A stretch of 64,000 nucleotides of DNA from Stygiobacter sp. RIFOXYC2_FULL_38_25 (GTDB taxonomy: Bacteria > Bacteroidota > Ignavibacteria > Ignavibacteriales > Melioribacteraceae): the NCBI GenBank assembly GCA_001803165.1, contig MHAZ01000012.1, positions 62,001 through 126,000 on the forward strand, given 5' to 3'. The position numbers and the translations under genes were made by a program. Below the pieces are notes generated by a model. The model was not told the DNA's origin and made no database searches. It saw nothing but the letters and a program-made list of their open reading frames with translations. This document shows positions 42,021 through 50,345 of the stretch, one piece after another (positions within the stretch are counted from its first letter, which is position 1; each line of letters opens with the position of its first letter).

Positions 42021-43169
42021 TTGAACTTAAAAATTTGGATTCTGCTACTGCTGTTTTTTACTGCAAAGCTCTCCGCACAAAACTATAATTGGGTCCGCCA
42101 CGATTCGCTTGTTAAGGCGGGCATCAATCAGATTTATGGCATTGAGTTAGACAAAGCCGATAAAACTTTTGATGTGGTTGTTAAAGAATATGCTAAACAT
42201 CCTTCCGGCAAATTTTTTAAAGCTATGACAACATGGTGGCGGATTCTTCTCGATCTTGAAGATGAAAGTATGGATGATAAATTCTACGATCAGCTTGAAG
42301 AAGTGATTGATCTTTGTGATGACATCTTAGATGATAATGAACGAAGTGTTGACGCGATGTTCTTCAAAGGAGGAGCGCTTGGTTTTAGGGGACAATTACG
42401 CGCGATACGTGAAAGCTGGTTCAAGGCCGCGCTTGACGGAAAAGATGGATTGAATCTCGTTTTCAAATCTTACGAGGTAAATCCTAAAAATGTTGATGTG
42501 CAGCTTGGTTTTGGAATCTATCATTACTACGCGGATGTAATTCCGCAGAAATATCCTGCCGTAAAGCCGTTTATGGTTTTCTTTCCCAAAGGTGATAAGA
42601 ACCGCGGCATAAAGGAACTTGAAAATGTAGCAATGAATGGAAGATATACACGAATCGAATCACGCCACTTTTTACAGAAGCTGCTCTTTCAGTTCGAAGA
42701 GAATATGGAAGAATCCAGAAAGTGGGGAAAAGCGCTGCTAGCGGATTATCCCAACAATCCCAATTTCCAGAAGTACTACGGACTCACTTACATAAAAGAA
42801 AATAATTACACTGAAGCTGTAAAAACATTTAGAGATATTTATAATAAGTGTGAACGAGGCTTACCCGGCTACAATAAACGCTACAAACGGGAAGCTACTT
42901 ATTATCTCGGAATGGATTTCTTGTTGAAAAACAAAGCTGATTCATCAGCTTTCTATTTTGAAAAATCGGAAAAACTTTCGCGTGAGATTGATAAAGAAAC
43001 TGAATCCGGCTTCTTAATAAACACGGTTTTATATTTGGGTTATATGAATGATTTGATGGGCAAGCGGGATAAAGCGATTAAGTATTACACCGAATCACTT
43101 CGTTTGAAAGAAAGAAGTAATTCGCATGAACAAGCTGAACGCTATTTAAAAACACCGTATAGGAAATAA
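42021..43169 (+). CDS. Exported tetratricopeptide-type protein
   Basis: 382 residues with a TTG start, signal peptide MNLKIWILLLLFFTAKLSA and a helical repeat body. Recognisable TPR-like helices include GKFFKAMTTWWRILLDLEDES, PNFQKYYGLTYIKENNYTEAVKTFRDIY, REATYYLGMDFLLKNKADSSAFYFEKSEKL and LYLGYMNDLMGKRDKAIKYYTESLRL. It is likely a periplasmic protein-interaction scaffold with unknown partner. GAGAGTAA lies upstream of the start. It ends 53 bp before the recQ-like gene, which is far more AT-rich, so the two are probably unrelated in origin. Confidence 0.8.
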   Translation: MNLKIWILLLLFFTAKLSAQNYNWVRHDSLVKAGINQIYGIELDKADKTFDVVVKEYAKHPSGKFFKAMTTWWRILLDLEDESMDDKFYDQLEEVIDLCDDILDDNERSVDAMFFKGGALGFRGQLRAIRESWFKAALDGKDGLNLVFKSYEVNPKNVDVQLGFGIYHYYADVIPQKYPAVKPFMVFFPKGDKNRGIKELENVAMNGRYTRIESRHFLQKLLFQFEENMEESRKWGKALLADYPNNPNFQKYYGLTYIKENNYTEAVKTFRDIYNKCERGLPGYNKRYKREATYYLGMDFLLKNKADSSAFYFEKSEKLSREIDKETESGFLINTVLYLGYMNDLMGKRDKAIKYYTESLRLKERSNSHEQAERYLKTPYRK

Positions 43170-43222
43170 TTCGGTATTATAAGCTAAGTACTATTGATTG
43201 CAATAATATCAACGGATATATC

Positions 43223-45259
43223 ATGAATCGTGTTGAGGCAGAGAAAAAATTAAAGACAATCTTTGGCTTTGAAAATTTTTATGATGAGCAATGGAATACC
43301 ATCAAATTATTGTTTGAAGGTAAAAGAGTACTACTGATTGAGAAAACTGGTTATGGTAAATCACTCTGTTTTCAGTTTCCAGCAACTCAGTGTAGTGGAG
43401 TTACGGTCGTCTTTTCACCCTTAATTGCTTTAATGCGCGACCAAGTTAGGAGCTTAAATGAAAAAGGAATTGCGGCGAAATTTATAAATTCTGAACAAAC
43501 TCAAGAAGAAAATTCAGCTACAATTCAAGATGCCATACAGGGAAAAGTAAAAATATTATACATAGCACCAGAAAGACAAGAAAATCAAGAATGGATAGAC
43601 GCAACTCGGAAAATGAATTTAGCGATGATCGTTATTGATGAAGCTCATACTATTTCGGTTTGGGGGCACGATTTTCGCCCCGCATTTAGAAGAATAATAA
43701 ATTTAGTTCAGTTGTTGCCGAAAAACCTTCCTGTTTTAGCAACTACTGCTACTGCTACCAAAAGAGTCGAAAAAGATATTGAAAAACAAATCTCTGGAGA
43801 TATTGTCACAATTCGCGGTAATTTGATGAGGGAAAACTTACATCTCTTTGTAATCGATGTTAAATCAGAAGATGACAAACTTGTTTGGCTGGGGGATAAT
43901 ATTGCTAAACTACAGGGAAGCGGAATAATCTATACCGGCACAAGAGTTAATACAGAAATTTATTCGAGATGGCTTAATTTCATCAATATTAACTCGGTTG
44001 AATATAATGCGGGTTTAGATGGTGATTCAAGAAAAGAAATTGAAAAGGGTCTGATGTCAAATAAATGGAAGTGTGTTATTTCTACTAATGCTCTTGGAAT
44101 GGGCATTGATAAGCCCGATATTAGGTTTATCATACACACCCAGATTCCAGCTTCGCCAATACACTATTATCAAGAAATTGGGAGAGCTGGTAGAGACGGA
44201 AAACCCACGTATATAATTTTATTTTTTAACTCGACACTGCTAAAAAATAATATTTTTGAAGATGCACAACTCCCAATTGCTTTCATCGAAGGAGGAAGAC
44301 CATCTATTCAAAAATATCAAAGTATAATTGACGCTTTAAAAACACAGCCGCTCGGAGAAAGAGAACTTATCAAAGTAACAAATATGAAGCAGACTCAGAT
44401 ACGAGTTATTAAAGCGGATTTAATTGAGCAAGGGATTGTTAAAGAAGTAGTATATGGACGCTCTAAAAAATACGACTATCAGTTTAACGCTCCTCGATTG
44501 GATACAAAAACGTTCCAAGAATTAAGGGAAATGAAACTCAAAGAATTGGATTCTATGATTGAATACATATTCACAGAAAAATCACGGATGCAATTTCTTT
44601 GTGAGTATTTAGGCGATAGTTACAACAAAATCTTTTCGAATTGCGACAATACAAACCACAAAAAAATTATTTTTGTTCAGAACAAGGAAGTATCAGAAAA
44701 ACTATCGAAATTTAGAGAAACATATTTTCCAGAATTGATTGTTGAATCAAACGATTCAAATATCGTGAACGGTGTTGCATCATCATATTACGGTGCTTCA
44801 AGTGTTGGGGCAGCGATACATAAGAGTAAATATGAAAATGGTGGCGACTTCCCGGACTTTTTGCTAAAGCTGACATTAAAAGCATTTAGAAATAAATACA
44901 GTCAACAAAAATTTGACTACGTTTGTTATGTGCCGCCTACAGAGTCGGGGGACTTAGTTAAAAATTTTGCCGAGAAAATTTCTATTGTTTTAAAAATTCC
45001 AATTACGCATAAATTGAAAAAGATTTCGGTTACAAAACCTCAAAAAATATTTCAAAATAGTTATTTGAAAAAAGACAATGTAAAAGGTGCATTTAGGTAT
45101 GAAAATCCATCAGAAATAAAAAGTAAGGTGATTTTATTACTTGATGACATTTTTGATAGTGGGGCAACCATTAAAGAAATTGGAAGTTTATTTACAAGTT
45201 ATGGGGCAAAAACAATAGCTCCAATAGTCATGGCAAGGACTGTTGGCGGAGATATTTAG
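43223..45259 (+). CDS. RecQ-like helicase fused to a ComF-type phosphoribosyltransferase domain
   Basis: 678 residues. The N-terminal 340 residues are an SF2 helicase of RecQ type: KTGYGKSLCFQFP (Lys47, Walker A), DEAHTISVWGHDFRP (about 138), TATATKRV, STNALGMGIDKPDIRFIIH and QEIGRAGRDGKP (motif VI). The RecQ zinc/RQC and HRDC domains are absent. A winged-helix-like part follows (about 380-430). The C-terminal about 130 residues are a phosphoribosyltransferase-like domain with YVCYVPPTESGD and the PRPP loop LLLDDIFDSGATIKEIGS (about 636-650), as in ComF. It is followed 9 nt later by a dprA-like gene. Base composition is distinctly AT-rich, suggesting transfer. Confidence 0.88.
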   Translation: MNRVEAEKKLKTIFGFENFYDEQWNTIKLLFEGKRVLLIEKTGYGKSLCFQFPATQCSGVTVVFSPLIALMRDQVRSLNEKGIAAKFINSEQTQEENSATIQDAIQGKVKILYIAPERQENQEWIDATRKMNLAMIVIDEAHTISVWGHDFRPAFRRIINLVQLLPKNLPVLATTATATKRVEKDIEKQISGDIVTIRGNLMRENLHLFVIDVKSEDDKLVWLGDNIAKLQGSGIIYTGTRVNTEIYSRWLNFININSVEYNAGLDGDSRKEIEKGLMSNKWKCVISTNALGMGIDKPDIRFIIHTQIPASPIHYYQEIGRAGRDGKPTYIILFFNSTLLKNNIFEDAQLPIAFIEGGRPSIQKYQSIIDALKTQPLGERELIKVTNMKQTQIRVIKADLIEQGIVKEVVYGRSKKYDYQFNAPRLDTKTFQELREMKLKELDSMIEYIFTEKSRMQFLCEYLGDSYNKIFSNCDNTNHKKIIFVQNKEVSEKLSKFRETYFPELIVESNDSNIVNGVASSYYGASSVGAAIHKSKYENGGDFPDFLLKLTLKAFRNKYSQQKFDYVCYVPPTESGDLVKNFAEKISIVLKIPITHKLKKISVTKPQKIFQNSYLKKDNVKGAFRYENPSEIKSKVILLLDDIFDSGATIKEIGSLFTSYGAKTIAPIVMARTVGGDI

Positions 45260-45268
45260 GAAATTATT

Positions 45269-46402
45269 ATGAAACAAGAATATGCATATTGGATGGCTTT
45301 AGCACATCTACCCAAATTGAGCAACAAAATAAAGAATGAATTAATAGTGAAAATATTCCAAGAAGGTCTTTCTATAATAGATTTATTTCAGTTGGATAGA
45401 ATTACTTTAAAAAAGGATTATCTTCTAAATGATAATGAGATAACATTATTAGAAGAATCTAAAAACGATTTGGCTAATTATGCTTTCATTGTTGAAGATC
45501 TACTTGAGCAAGGGTATGATATTATTCCAATCACTTCAGAAAATTATTCTTCCATACTCAAAAATAATTTAAAACGTTCTTATTCACCGCCTGTTATTTA
45601 TACAAAAGGGAATAAGCAAATCTTGAAAGAAAAATCAATAGCTATTGTTGGTTCAAGGGACGCATCCGAAATAGCGTTAAAGTTTACAGACAATGTGGCA
45701 ATGAAAGCAAGCAAAGATTTTAAAGTTGTTGTAAGTGGCTTTGCAAAAGGTGTTGACAAACAAGCATTAGACTCTGCTATCAAATATAATGGCCAAAGCA
45801 TAATAGTTTTGCCTCAAGGGATTATGACTTTCGATTCTGGATTTATTAAATATTATAGGCATATCATAGACGGGAATGTTATAGTGTTAAGTACTTTTTT
45901 TCCTAAAGCACCATGGAATGTAAAATTAGCAATGGCTAGAAATCCAATCATATACGGTTTAGCAGAGGAAATCTATGTTGCTGAGTCGAGTGAAAAAGGA
46001 GGCACTTGGTCTGGAGTTTTGGATGGATTACGGAAGGGACGGAAGATTTTTGTAAGAGAATCAAATCATGCGGAGAAGAATGCAAACAAAATTCTTATTG
46101 AAAAAGGCGCATTGCCAGTTGATTTAGCCGGAAATATTGTTAAACATGTTAGGTACGAACAAATTGAAACGTTTACTCATGTTGTTTCTGAACCTAAAAT
46201 GGAACCCATAGAAACAAAAATTTATGAATTACTCAATGAAGGCGCGTTTACTTCAAAAGAAATTGTAAAAAAATTAAATCTTGATTGGAGCGTTAGAAAA
46301 TTAACTTCTTTTCTAAAATCGCATACTAAGGTTCAGACTATAAACAAGAAACCTTTAAAGTTTACCATCAAACAATTTGAGGAATTTTCATTATTTAACT
46401 GA
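45269..46402 (+). CDS. DprA/Smf-like DNA-processing protein
   Basis: 377 residues. The central Rossmann-like DprA domain (about 95-300) shows PPVIYTKGN, SIAIVGSRDASEIALKF, VVVSGFAKGVDKQALDSAI (typical SGGARGID region, here SGFAKGVD), VLPQGI, and EIYVAESSEKGGTWSGVLDGLRKGR near its end. An N-terminal helical part of 90 residues and a C-terminal winged helix (about 315-360) complete it. Housekeeping DprA loads RecA on incoming DNA; this one is divergent and paired with a RecQ/PRTase gene, so it is probably an accessory paralogue. AGGAAATTATT precedes the ATG. G+C was 17/60 in a counted line (45301-45360). Confidence 0.85.
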   Translation: MKQEYAYWMALAHLPKLSNKIKNELIVKIFQEGLSIIDLFQLDRITLKKDYLLNDNEITLLEESKNDLANYAFIVEDLLEQGYDIIPITSENYSSILKNNLKRSYSPPVIYTKGNKQILKEKSIAIVGSRDASEIALKFTDNVAMKASKDFKVVVSGFAKGVDKQALDSAIKYNGQSIIVLPQGIMTFDSGFIKYYRHIIDGNVIVLSTFFPKAPWNVKLAMARNPIIYGLAEEIYVAESSEKGGTWSGVLDGLRKGRKIFVRESNHAEKNANKILIEKGALPVDLAGNIVKHVRYEQIETFTHVVSEPKMEPIETKIYELLNEGAFTSKEIVKKLNLDWSVRKLTSFLKSHTKVQTINKKPLKFTIKQFEEFSLFN

Positions 46403-46477
46403 AAACGTGTTTCACAATAAATTTTCTAGACACAAGCTGTGGGAAATATACCCTAAGAGATTAACTCTCAATTTCTT

Positions 46478-47401
46478 TTATAAATTTGTTGAGACACCAA
46501 ATCTATGCATCGCGCCAATGAAACCAAGCGATGAGAAAGCATAATCAACATTATAGCCTTTAACTATAAATCCAACGCCAAGATTGAATCCGGCTAATCC
46601 GGCGGAGGAACCAGTCTTTAATTCTTTTCTCTTTTCGTTGTCGTATCCGAAACGTAAACGAAGGCTTTGTCCTAATCTAAACTCGCCGCCAAAAGTAATT
46701 TGAGCAAAGTGATTCAAGAACTTTTCCTGATCTTCATTTATTTTGTTGAAAGACCAGAAAAATTTGAGAGGTAAGTTTTCTAATTGTTTAGAAAAACCAA
46801 CGCGCACATCAAGCGGAAGTTCTTCTTTCGTATCGAAATAGGAAGATAGTTGACCACCGAGATTTAGAACTGAAAAGCCAAAATTCCATTTTGAACTTGG
46901 AATTGCGTAATGCAAACCAAGATCAATTGCAGCGGCTGAAGAAGAGACATCAGAAATTTTTGAGTAGATAAATTTAACATTAGCGCCGTAGTAAAAATTT
47001 TCATCAAGCTGGTTCCCGTAACCAAGCGTAATTGCCATATCGCCGGCGCTGAACTCGCCGAGGTTATTTCCTTGGGCATCTGCTTTTGTAAATGTACCGT
47101 AACTAATATATTGAATAGCCGCCGCGAGTTTTCCAATTCCTTCAAAATCCTTTGAACCGGCAAGACTTGCAGAATTAACATCCTCTAAATGTTTCAAGAA
47201 AGAAAAAGAAACCGGAGTTCCTTGAAGAAGATTTATTCCAGCCGGGTTATAAAACATAACATTCGGGTCATCGTTATTGGCAACAAAACTGCCGGCAACC
47301 GCAGCAGCGCGCGGGCTTGTTTCCAGCCTTAAGAACTCGTAAGCACTTTGGGCGGATATAATTGAAACGGACATAATCACAAATACGAATATCTTCTTCA
47401 T
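46478..47401 (-). CDS. porQ: PorQ-like type IX secretion / PorV family protein
   Basis: 307 residues with a signal peptide (IFVFVIMSVSIISAQS). It shows the family opening YEFLRLETSPRAAAVAGSFVANNDDPNVMFYNPAGI, where N-P-A-G is the usual FadL/PorV-type motif, then repeated outer-membrane strands to the end (GYNVDYAFSSLGFIGAMHRFGVSTNL). PorQ belongs to the attachment complex of the type IX secretion system together with PorU, PorV and PorZ. Its presence agrees with the type IX-like tail of the protein at 52.4 kb. It stands alone, convergent with the dprA-like gene and divergent from htpX. Confidence 0.85.
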   Translation of the reverse strand: MKKIFVFVIMSVSIISAQSAYEFLRLETSPRAAAVAGSFVANNDDPNVMFYNPAGINLLQGTPVSFSFLKHLEDVNSASLAGSKDFEGIGKLAAAIQYISYGTFTKADAQGNNLGEFSAGDMAITLGYGNQLDENFYYGANVKFIYSKISDVSSSAAAIDLGLHYAIPSSKWNFGFSVLNLGGQLSSYFDTKEELPLDVRVGFSKQLENLPLKFFWSFNKINEDQEKFLNHFAQITFGGEFRLGQSLRLRFGYDNEKRKELKTGSSAGLAGFNLGVGFIVKGYNVDYAFSSLGFIGAMHRFGVSTNL

Positions 47402-47523
47402 TTATTACTCAAATTTTGATGCGATTTTACACATAAATGAGCATATAAGGCAAGTCAATCCGTGGTGCAAATTTTTTGGAACAAATGAAAAACCCGCCCT
47501 GTTAGAGATTACGAAACGTTTAC

Positions 47524-47554
47524 TTGAATCAACTTGGCTTTAAGCCTAAATTTG
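47524..47554 (+). promoter_or_regulatory. Bacteroidota-type promoter candidate for htpX
   Basis: TTG at 47524-47526, 20 bp, then TAAATTTG at 47547-47554, fitting the TTTG/TAnnTTTG consensus of this phylum. The start codon of htpX lies 24 bp further, after AGAGGAG. Confidence 0.6.
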
Positions 47555-47577
47555 AACCAAAATAAAAGAGGAGTAAG

Positions 47578-48426
47578 ATGAACGGATTCAAAACTGTCGT
47601 TTTGATGACTGCTATGATGGTGTTGTTTATTCTTGTCGGCAATATTATTGGCGGACAGAATGGAATGATGATTGCTTTTTTATTTTCACTTGCAATGAAT
47701 TTCGGCTCGTATTGGTTTTCCGATAAAATTGTTCTTAAGATGTATGGCGCGCAGCAAGTTACGCGTGAAGAAGCGCCGCAACTATATGATAGTGTTGAAA
47801 AACTTGCTATGAAAGCCGAGCTGCCGATGCCGAAAGTTTATGTAATGAATAATCCGGCGCCGAACGCATTTGCAACCGGAAGAAATCCCAATAACAGTGC
47901 TGTTGCCGTAACAACCGGAATTTTGAAATTGCTCAACCGCGAAGAATTGGACGGAGTCATTGCTCACGAATTATCGCATATTAGAAATCGTGATATACTT
48001 GTTGGCACAATTGCGGCAACATTGGTTGGAACGATTACATACTTAGCGCATTTTGCTATGTTCTTTGGCGGCGGAAGAAGCGATGACCGCGAGGAAGGTT
48101 CCAATCCAATTGTAGCTATTTTGATGTTAATCTTAGCACCAATTGCGGCAATGCTAATACAGATGGCAATTTCCCGTTCTCGTGAATATATGGCAGATGA
48201 TAGCGGAGCGGAAATTTCCGGTAAACCGCTTTCATTGGCTTCAGCGTTAAATAAGCTTCAGCATGGTAACGAAGTTGTTCCAATGCGCAATGCAGGACAA
48301 GCTTCGGCTCATATGTTTATAGTAAATCCGCTTCATGGTGGTGGAATGATGAAATTGTTTTCAACCCATCCTCCAATTGAAGAAAGAATTGCACGTTTGC
48401 AAGAAATTGCTGCGGGCAGAAGATAA
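47578..48426 (+). CDS. htpX: Zinc metalloprotease HtpX
   Basis: 282-residue M48 family membrane protease that degrades damaged membrane proteins. Hydrophobic segments: two at the N-terminus (about 4-27, 30-48) and two in the middle (about 142-165, 180-200). The active site HELSHIRNRD (His129 region, HExxH) is followed by the third zinc ligand in REYMADDSGAEISG, and FSTHPPIEERIARL is the usual end. AGAGGAGTAAG precedes the ATG and a good phylum-type promoter lies upstream. Length and motifs are canonical. Confidence 0.95.
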   Translation: MNGFKTVVLMTAMMVLFILVGNIIGGQNGMMIAFLFSLAMNFGSYWFSDKIVLKMYGAQQVTREEAPQLYDSVEKLAMKAELPMPKVYVMNNPAPNAFATGRNPNNSAVAVTTGILKLLNREELDGVIAHELSHIRNRDILVGTIAATLVGTITYLAHFAMFFGGGRSDDREEGSNPIVAILMLILAPIAAMLIQMAISRSREYMADDSGAEISGKPLSLASALNKLQHGNEVVPMRNAGQASAHMFIVNPLHGGGMMKLFSTHPPIEERIARLQEIAAGRR

Positions 48427-48447
48427 TAAGTTTATTTCTGAGACTAT

Positions 48448-49044
48448 TTGAAGAAAACATTCATCATATTATGCGCTCTGTTAATTGTTCCGGTATTCGT
48501 TACCGCACAGACAAAAACAAACCTCGAAAAAATTTTTCAGTTGATTGATAATTCTGTTGTTAAGGTTGGAGAAGTAGTTGGTAAAACAGAAAATGTGGCG
48601 CTATCGGTTACTGGTACAGTTTCTTTAGAATTATTAAAACCAAAAGTGCAGGCGGCGTTTTCTAATCGCGGCTACAAAATGAAAAACGAAAATTCAGACG
48701 AAATTGCCAAAGTGACGTATTCACTTAATCAAGCTAAGGTTGAATATGCTAATGCCGAGAAGGATGGTTTCTTTGGCGACGTTATTGCAGAACGGATTGT
48801 TTCGCTAAATGGAATAGTTTCTATTATCTCATCGGATGGCTTACTCAAGACGTTTGATGTTAATGAATCGGCAAAAGACACGATCATAGTTGATGAAATA
48901 AAAAACTATGAGGACTCCACTGTTCCATTTACGCAAGGAAAGAAGCCGGAGGTTTCTTTTTTTTCAAATCTGTTGGAACCGGTATTAGTAGTTGGAACCC
49001 TAGTTACAACAATAATTCTGCTGTTTACCGTAAGGGGCAAGTGA
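48448..49044 (+). CDS. Exported protein of unknown function with C-terminal membrane anchor
   Basis: 198 residues beginning with TTG. N-terminal signal peptide (TFIILCALLIVPVFVTAQ), a soluble region of about 145 residues with LSLELLKPKVQAAFSNRGY-like alternation and a SLNQAKVEYANAEKDGFFGD segment, and one C-terminal hydrophobic helix (about 170-193, VLVVGTLVTTIILLF) followed by RGK. That layout suggests a periplasmic domain fixed in the inner membrane. Family not recognised. The ribosome site is weak (CTGAGA). It lies 22 nt after htpX and 67 nt before bamD, so it may belong to either transcript. Confidence 0.7.
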   Translation: MKKTFIILCALLIVPVFVTAQTKTNLEKIFQLIDNSVVKVGEVVGKTENVALSVTGTVSLELLKPKVQAAFSNRGYKMKNENSDEIAKVTYSLNQAKVEYANAEKDGFFGDVIAERIVSLNGIVSIISSDGLLKTFDVNESAKDTIIVDEIKNYEDSTVPFTQGKKPEVSFFSNLLEPVLVVGTLVTTIILLFTVRGK

Positions 49045-49110
49045 AAACCTAAGAGTTTTTAAGCTGAGTCAAATTGATTATTTTTACACGCTAATTAAGG
49101 AGAAAGTATT

Positions 49111-49866
49111 TTGTTAAGAAAGTTGAAGGTAGCTGCGCTGGTTTTGTTGGCGCTTGTATTGGTAAATTGTTCCGGTGCCGTTGATACAAGTAAGTTTAAC
49201 GCCGAAGATTATTATAATTATTTAATGACGCTTTATAATGATGAAGACTATGAAGTTGTTGTTCAGGAATTCCAGAATTTCTTGCTTCAGTATTCCGGGA
49301 GCGCATATAACGATGATGCCCAATACTATTTAGCTATGACGTATTTTAAGCGTGAACAATATTTACTCGGTGCTTACGAGTTCAGCAAACTGATTAGAAA
49401 TATTCCGGCATCGCCGTTTGTTTCGGAATCCCAATACATGCTTGCCGAGTGTTATTACCAACTCGCGCCGGCTTATCAGCTCGATCAAGCATACACCAAA
49501 AAAGCAATTGAAGAATTTCAAGCGTTTATAGATTTCTTCCCGGCGGATAAAAAAGTTGAAGCAGCCTCGGCAAAAATTAAAGAACTAAATGAGCGTTTGG
49601 CTGAAAAAGAATATCAAGCAGCTTTGATATATGAGAAGATGGAATATGAAAAAGCTGCTATCAAATATTATGGAAATGTTACCGAATATTTTCACGATAC
49701 AAAATTTGCACCGTTAGCACTTTATAAAAAAATTCAGCTTGAAATCAAAAAGGGAATGACTACCGAAGCATCGAATGATATAGGTGTTTTTCTTAGCCGC
49801 TATCCGGAGGATTCCAACGCAAAAGAAATTCAAGAAACAGAAATTAAGTTAAGCCAGAAGAAATGA
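49111..49866 (+). CDS. bamD: BamD-like outer-membrane assembly lipoprotein
   Basis: 251 residues, TTG start after AAGGAGAAAG. The lipoprotein signal LVLLALVLVNC has its acylated Cys near residue 20. TPR-like helices follow: DYEVVVQEFQNFLLQYSGSAYNDDAQYYLAMTYFKREQYLLGAYEFSKLI and VSESQYMLAECYYQLAPAYQLDQAYTKKAIEEFQAFIDFFP, the YfiO/BamD pattern. BamD works with BamA to insert beta-barrels into the outer membrane. Its stop overlaps the next start by 4 nt, and it leads a run of tightly packed genes to 55325. Confidence 0.85.
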   Translation: MLRKLKVAALVLLALVLVNCSGAVDTSKFNAEDYYNYLMTLYNDEDYEVVVQEFQNFLLQYSGSAYNDDAQYYLAMTYFKREQYLLGAYEFSKLIRNIPASPFVSESQYMLAECYYQLAPAYQLDQAYTKKAIEEFQAFIDFFPADKKVEAASAKIKELNERLAEKEYQAALIYEKMEYEKAAIKYYGNVTEYFHDTKFAPLALYKKIQLEIKKGMTTEASNDIGVFLSRYPEDSNAKEIQETEIKLSQKK

Positions 49867-50345
49867 GCGAGCCTGTTAAACAGAAAAGGGTACGGGATTC
49901 AATTATAACAATGACGGAGTTGGTTCTCCCAAACCATACTAACCAGCTTGGTAATTTGCTTGGCGGACAGTTAATGCACTGGATTGATATTTGCGCAGCG
50001 CTCGCTGCCGCAAAACATTCGCAAAGAATTTGTGTTACAGCCTCGGTTGATAAAATTGATTTTCACCACCCGGTTCGTTTAGGAAACGTAGTTACAATCA
50101 CTGCTTCTGTTAACAGAGCATTCAAAACATCTATGGAAGTTGGCGTAAAAGTATTCGCCGAAAATTTTTCCGAAGGAACACATATTCATACAAACTCGGC
50201 ATATCTAACTTTTGTTAGTGTTGATGAAAATACCCGTCCGGTTGCAACAATAGAAATTGTGCCCGAGACAAAAGATGAAAAGAGAAGATTCGAAGAAGCA
50301 TTACAGAGAAGAAAAGCCCGCCTTGAAAAAAGAAAAAGTTCTTAG
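49863..50345 (+). CDS. Acyl-CoA thioesterase, hotdog fold (YciA/BFIT type)
   Basis: 160 residues forming one hotdog domain. It carries the family segment VLPNHTNQLGNLLGGQLMHWIDICAALAAAKHS with the catalytic Asp/Asn positions, then VTASVDKIDFHHPVRLGNVVTITASVNRAFKTSMEVGVKVFAE and HTNSAYLTFVSVDE. It hydrolyses acyl-CoA to free acid and CoA in the cytosol; chain preference is unknown. The start overlaps bamD by 4 nt (ATGA), and its 3' end overlaps the next gene's start by 23 nt, so translation is coupled on both sides. Confidence 0.9.
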   Translation: MSEPVKQKRVRDSIITMTELVLPNHTNQLGNLLGGQLMHWIDICAALAAAKHSQRICVTASVDKIDFHHPVRLGNVVTITASVNRAFKTSMEVGVKVFAENFSEGTHIHTNSAYLTFVSVDENTRPVATIEIVPETKDEKRRFEEALQRRKARLEKRKSS

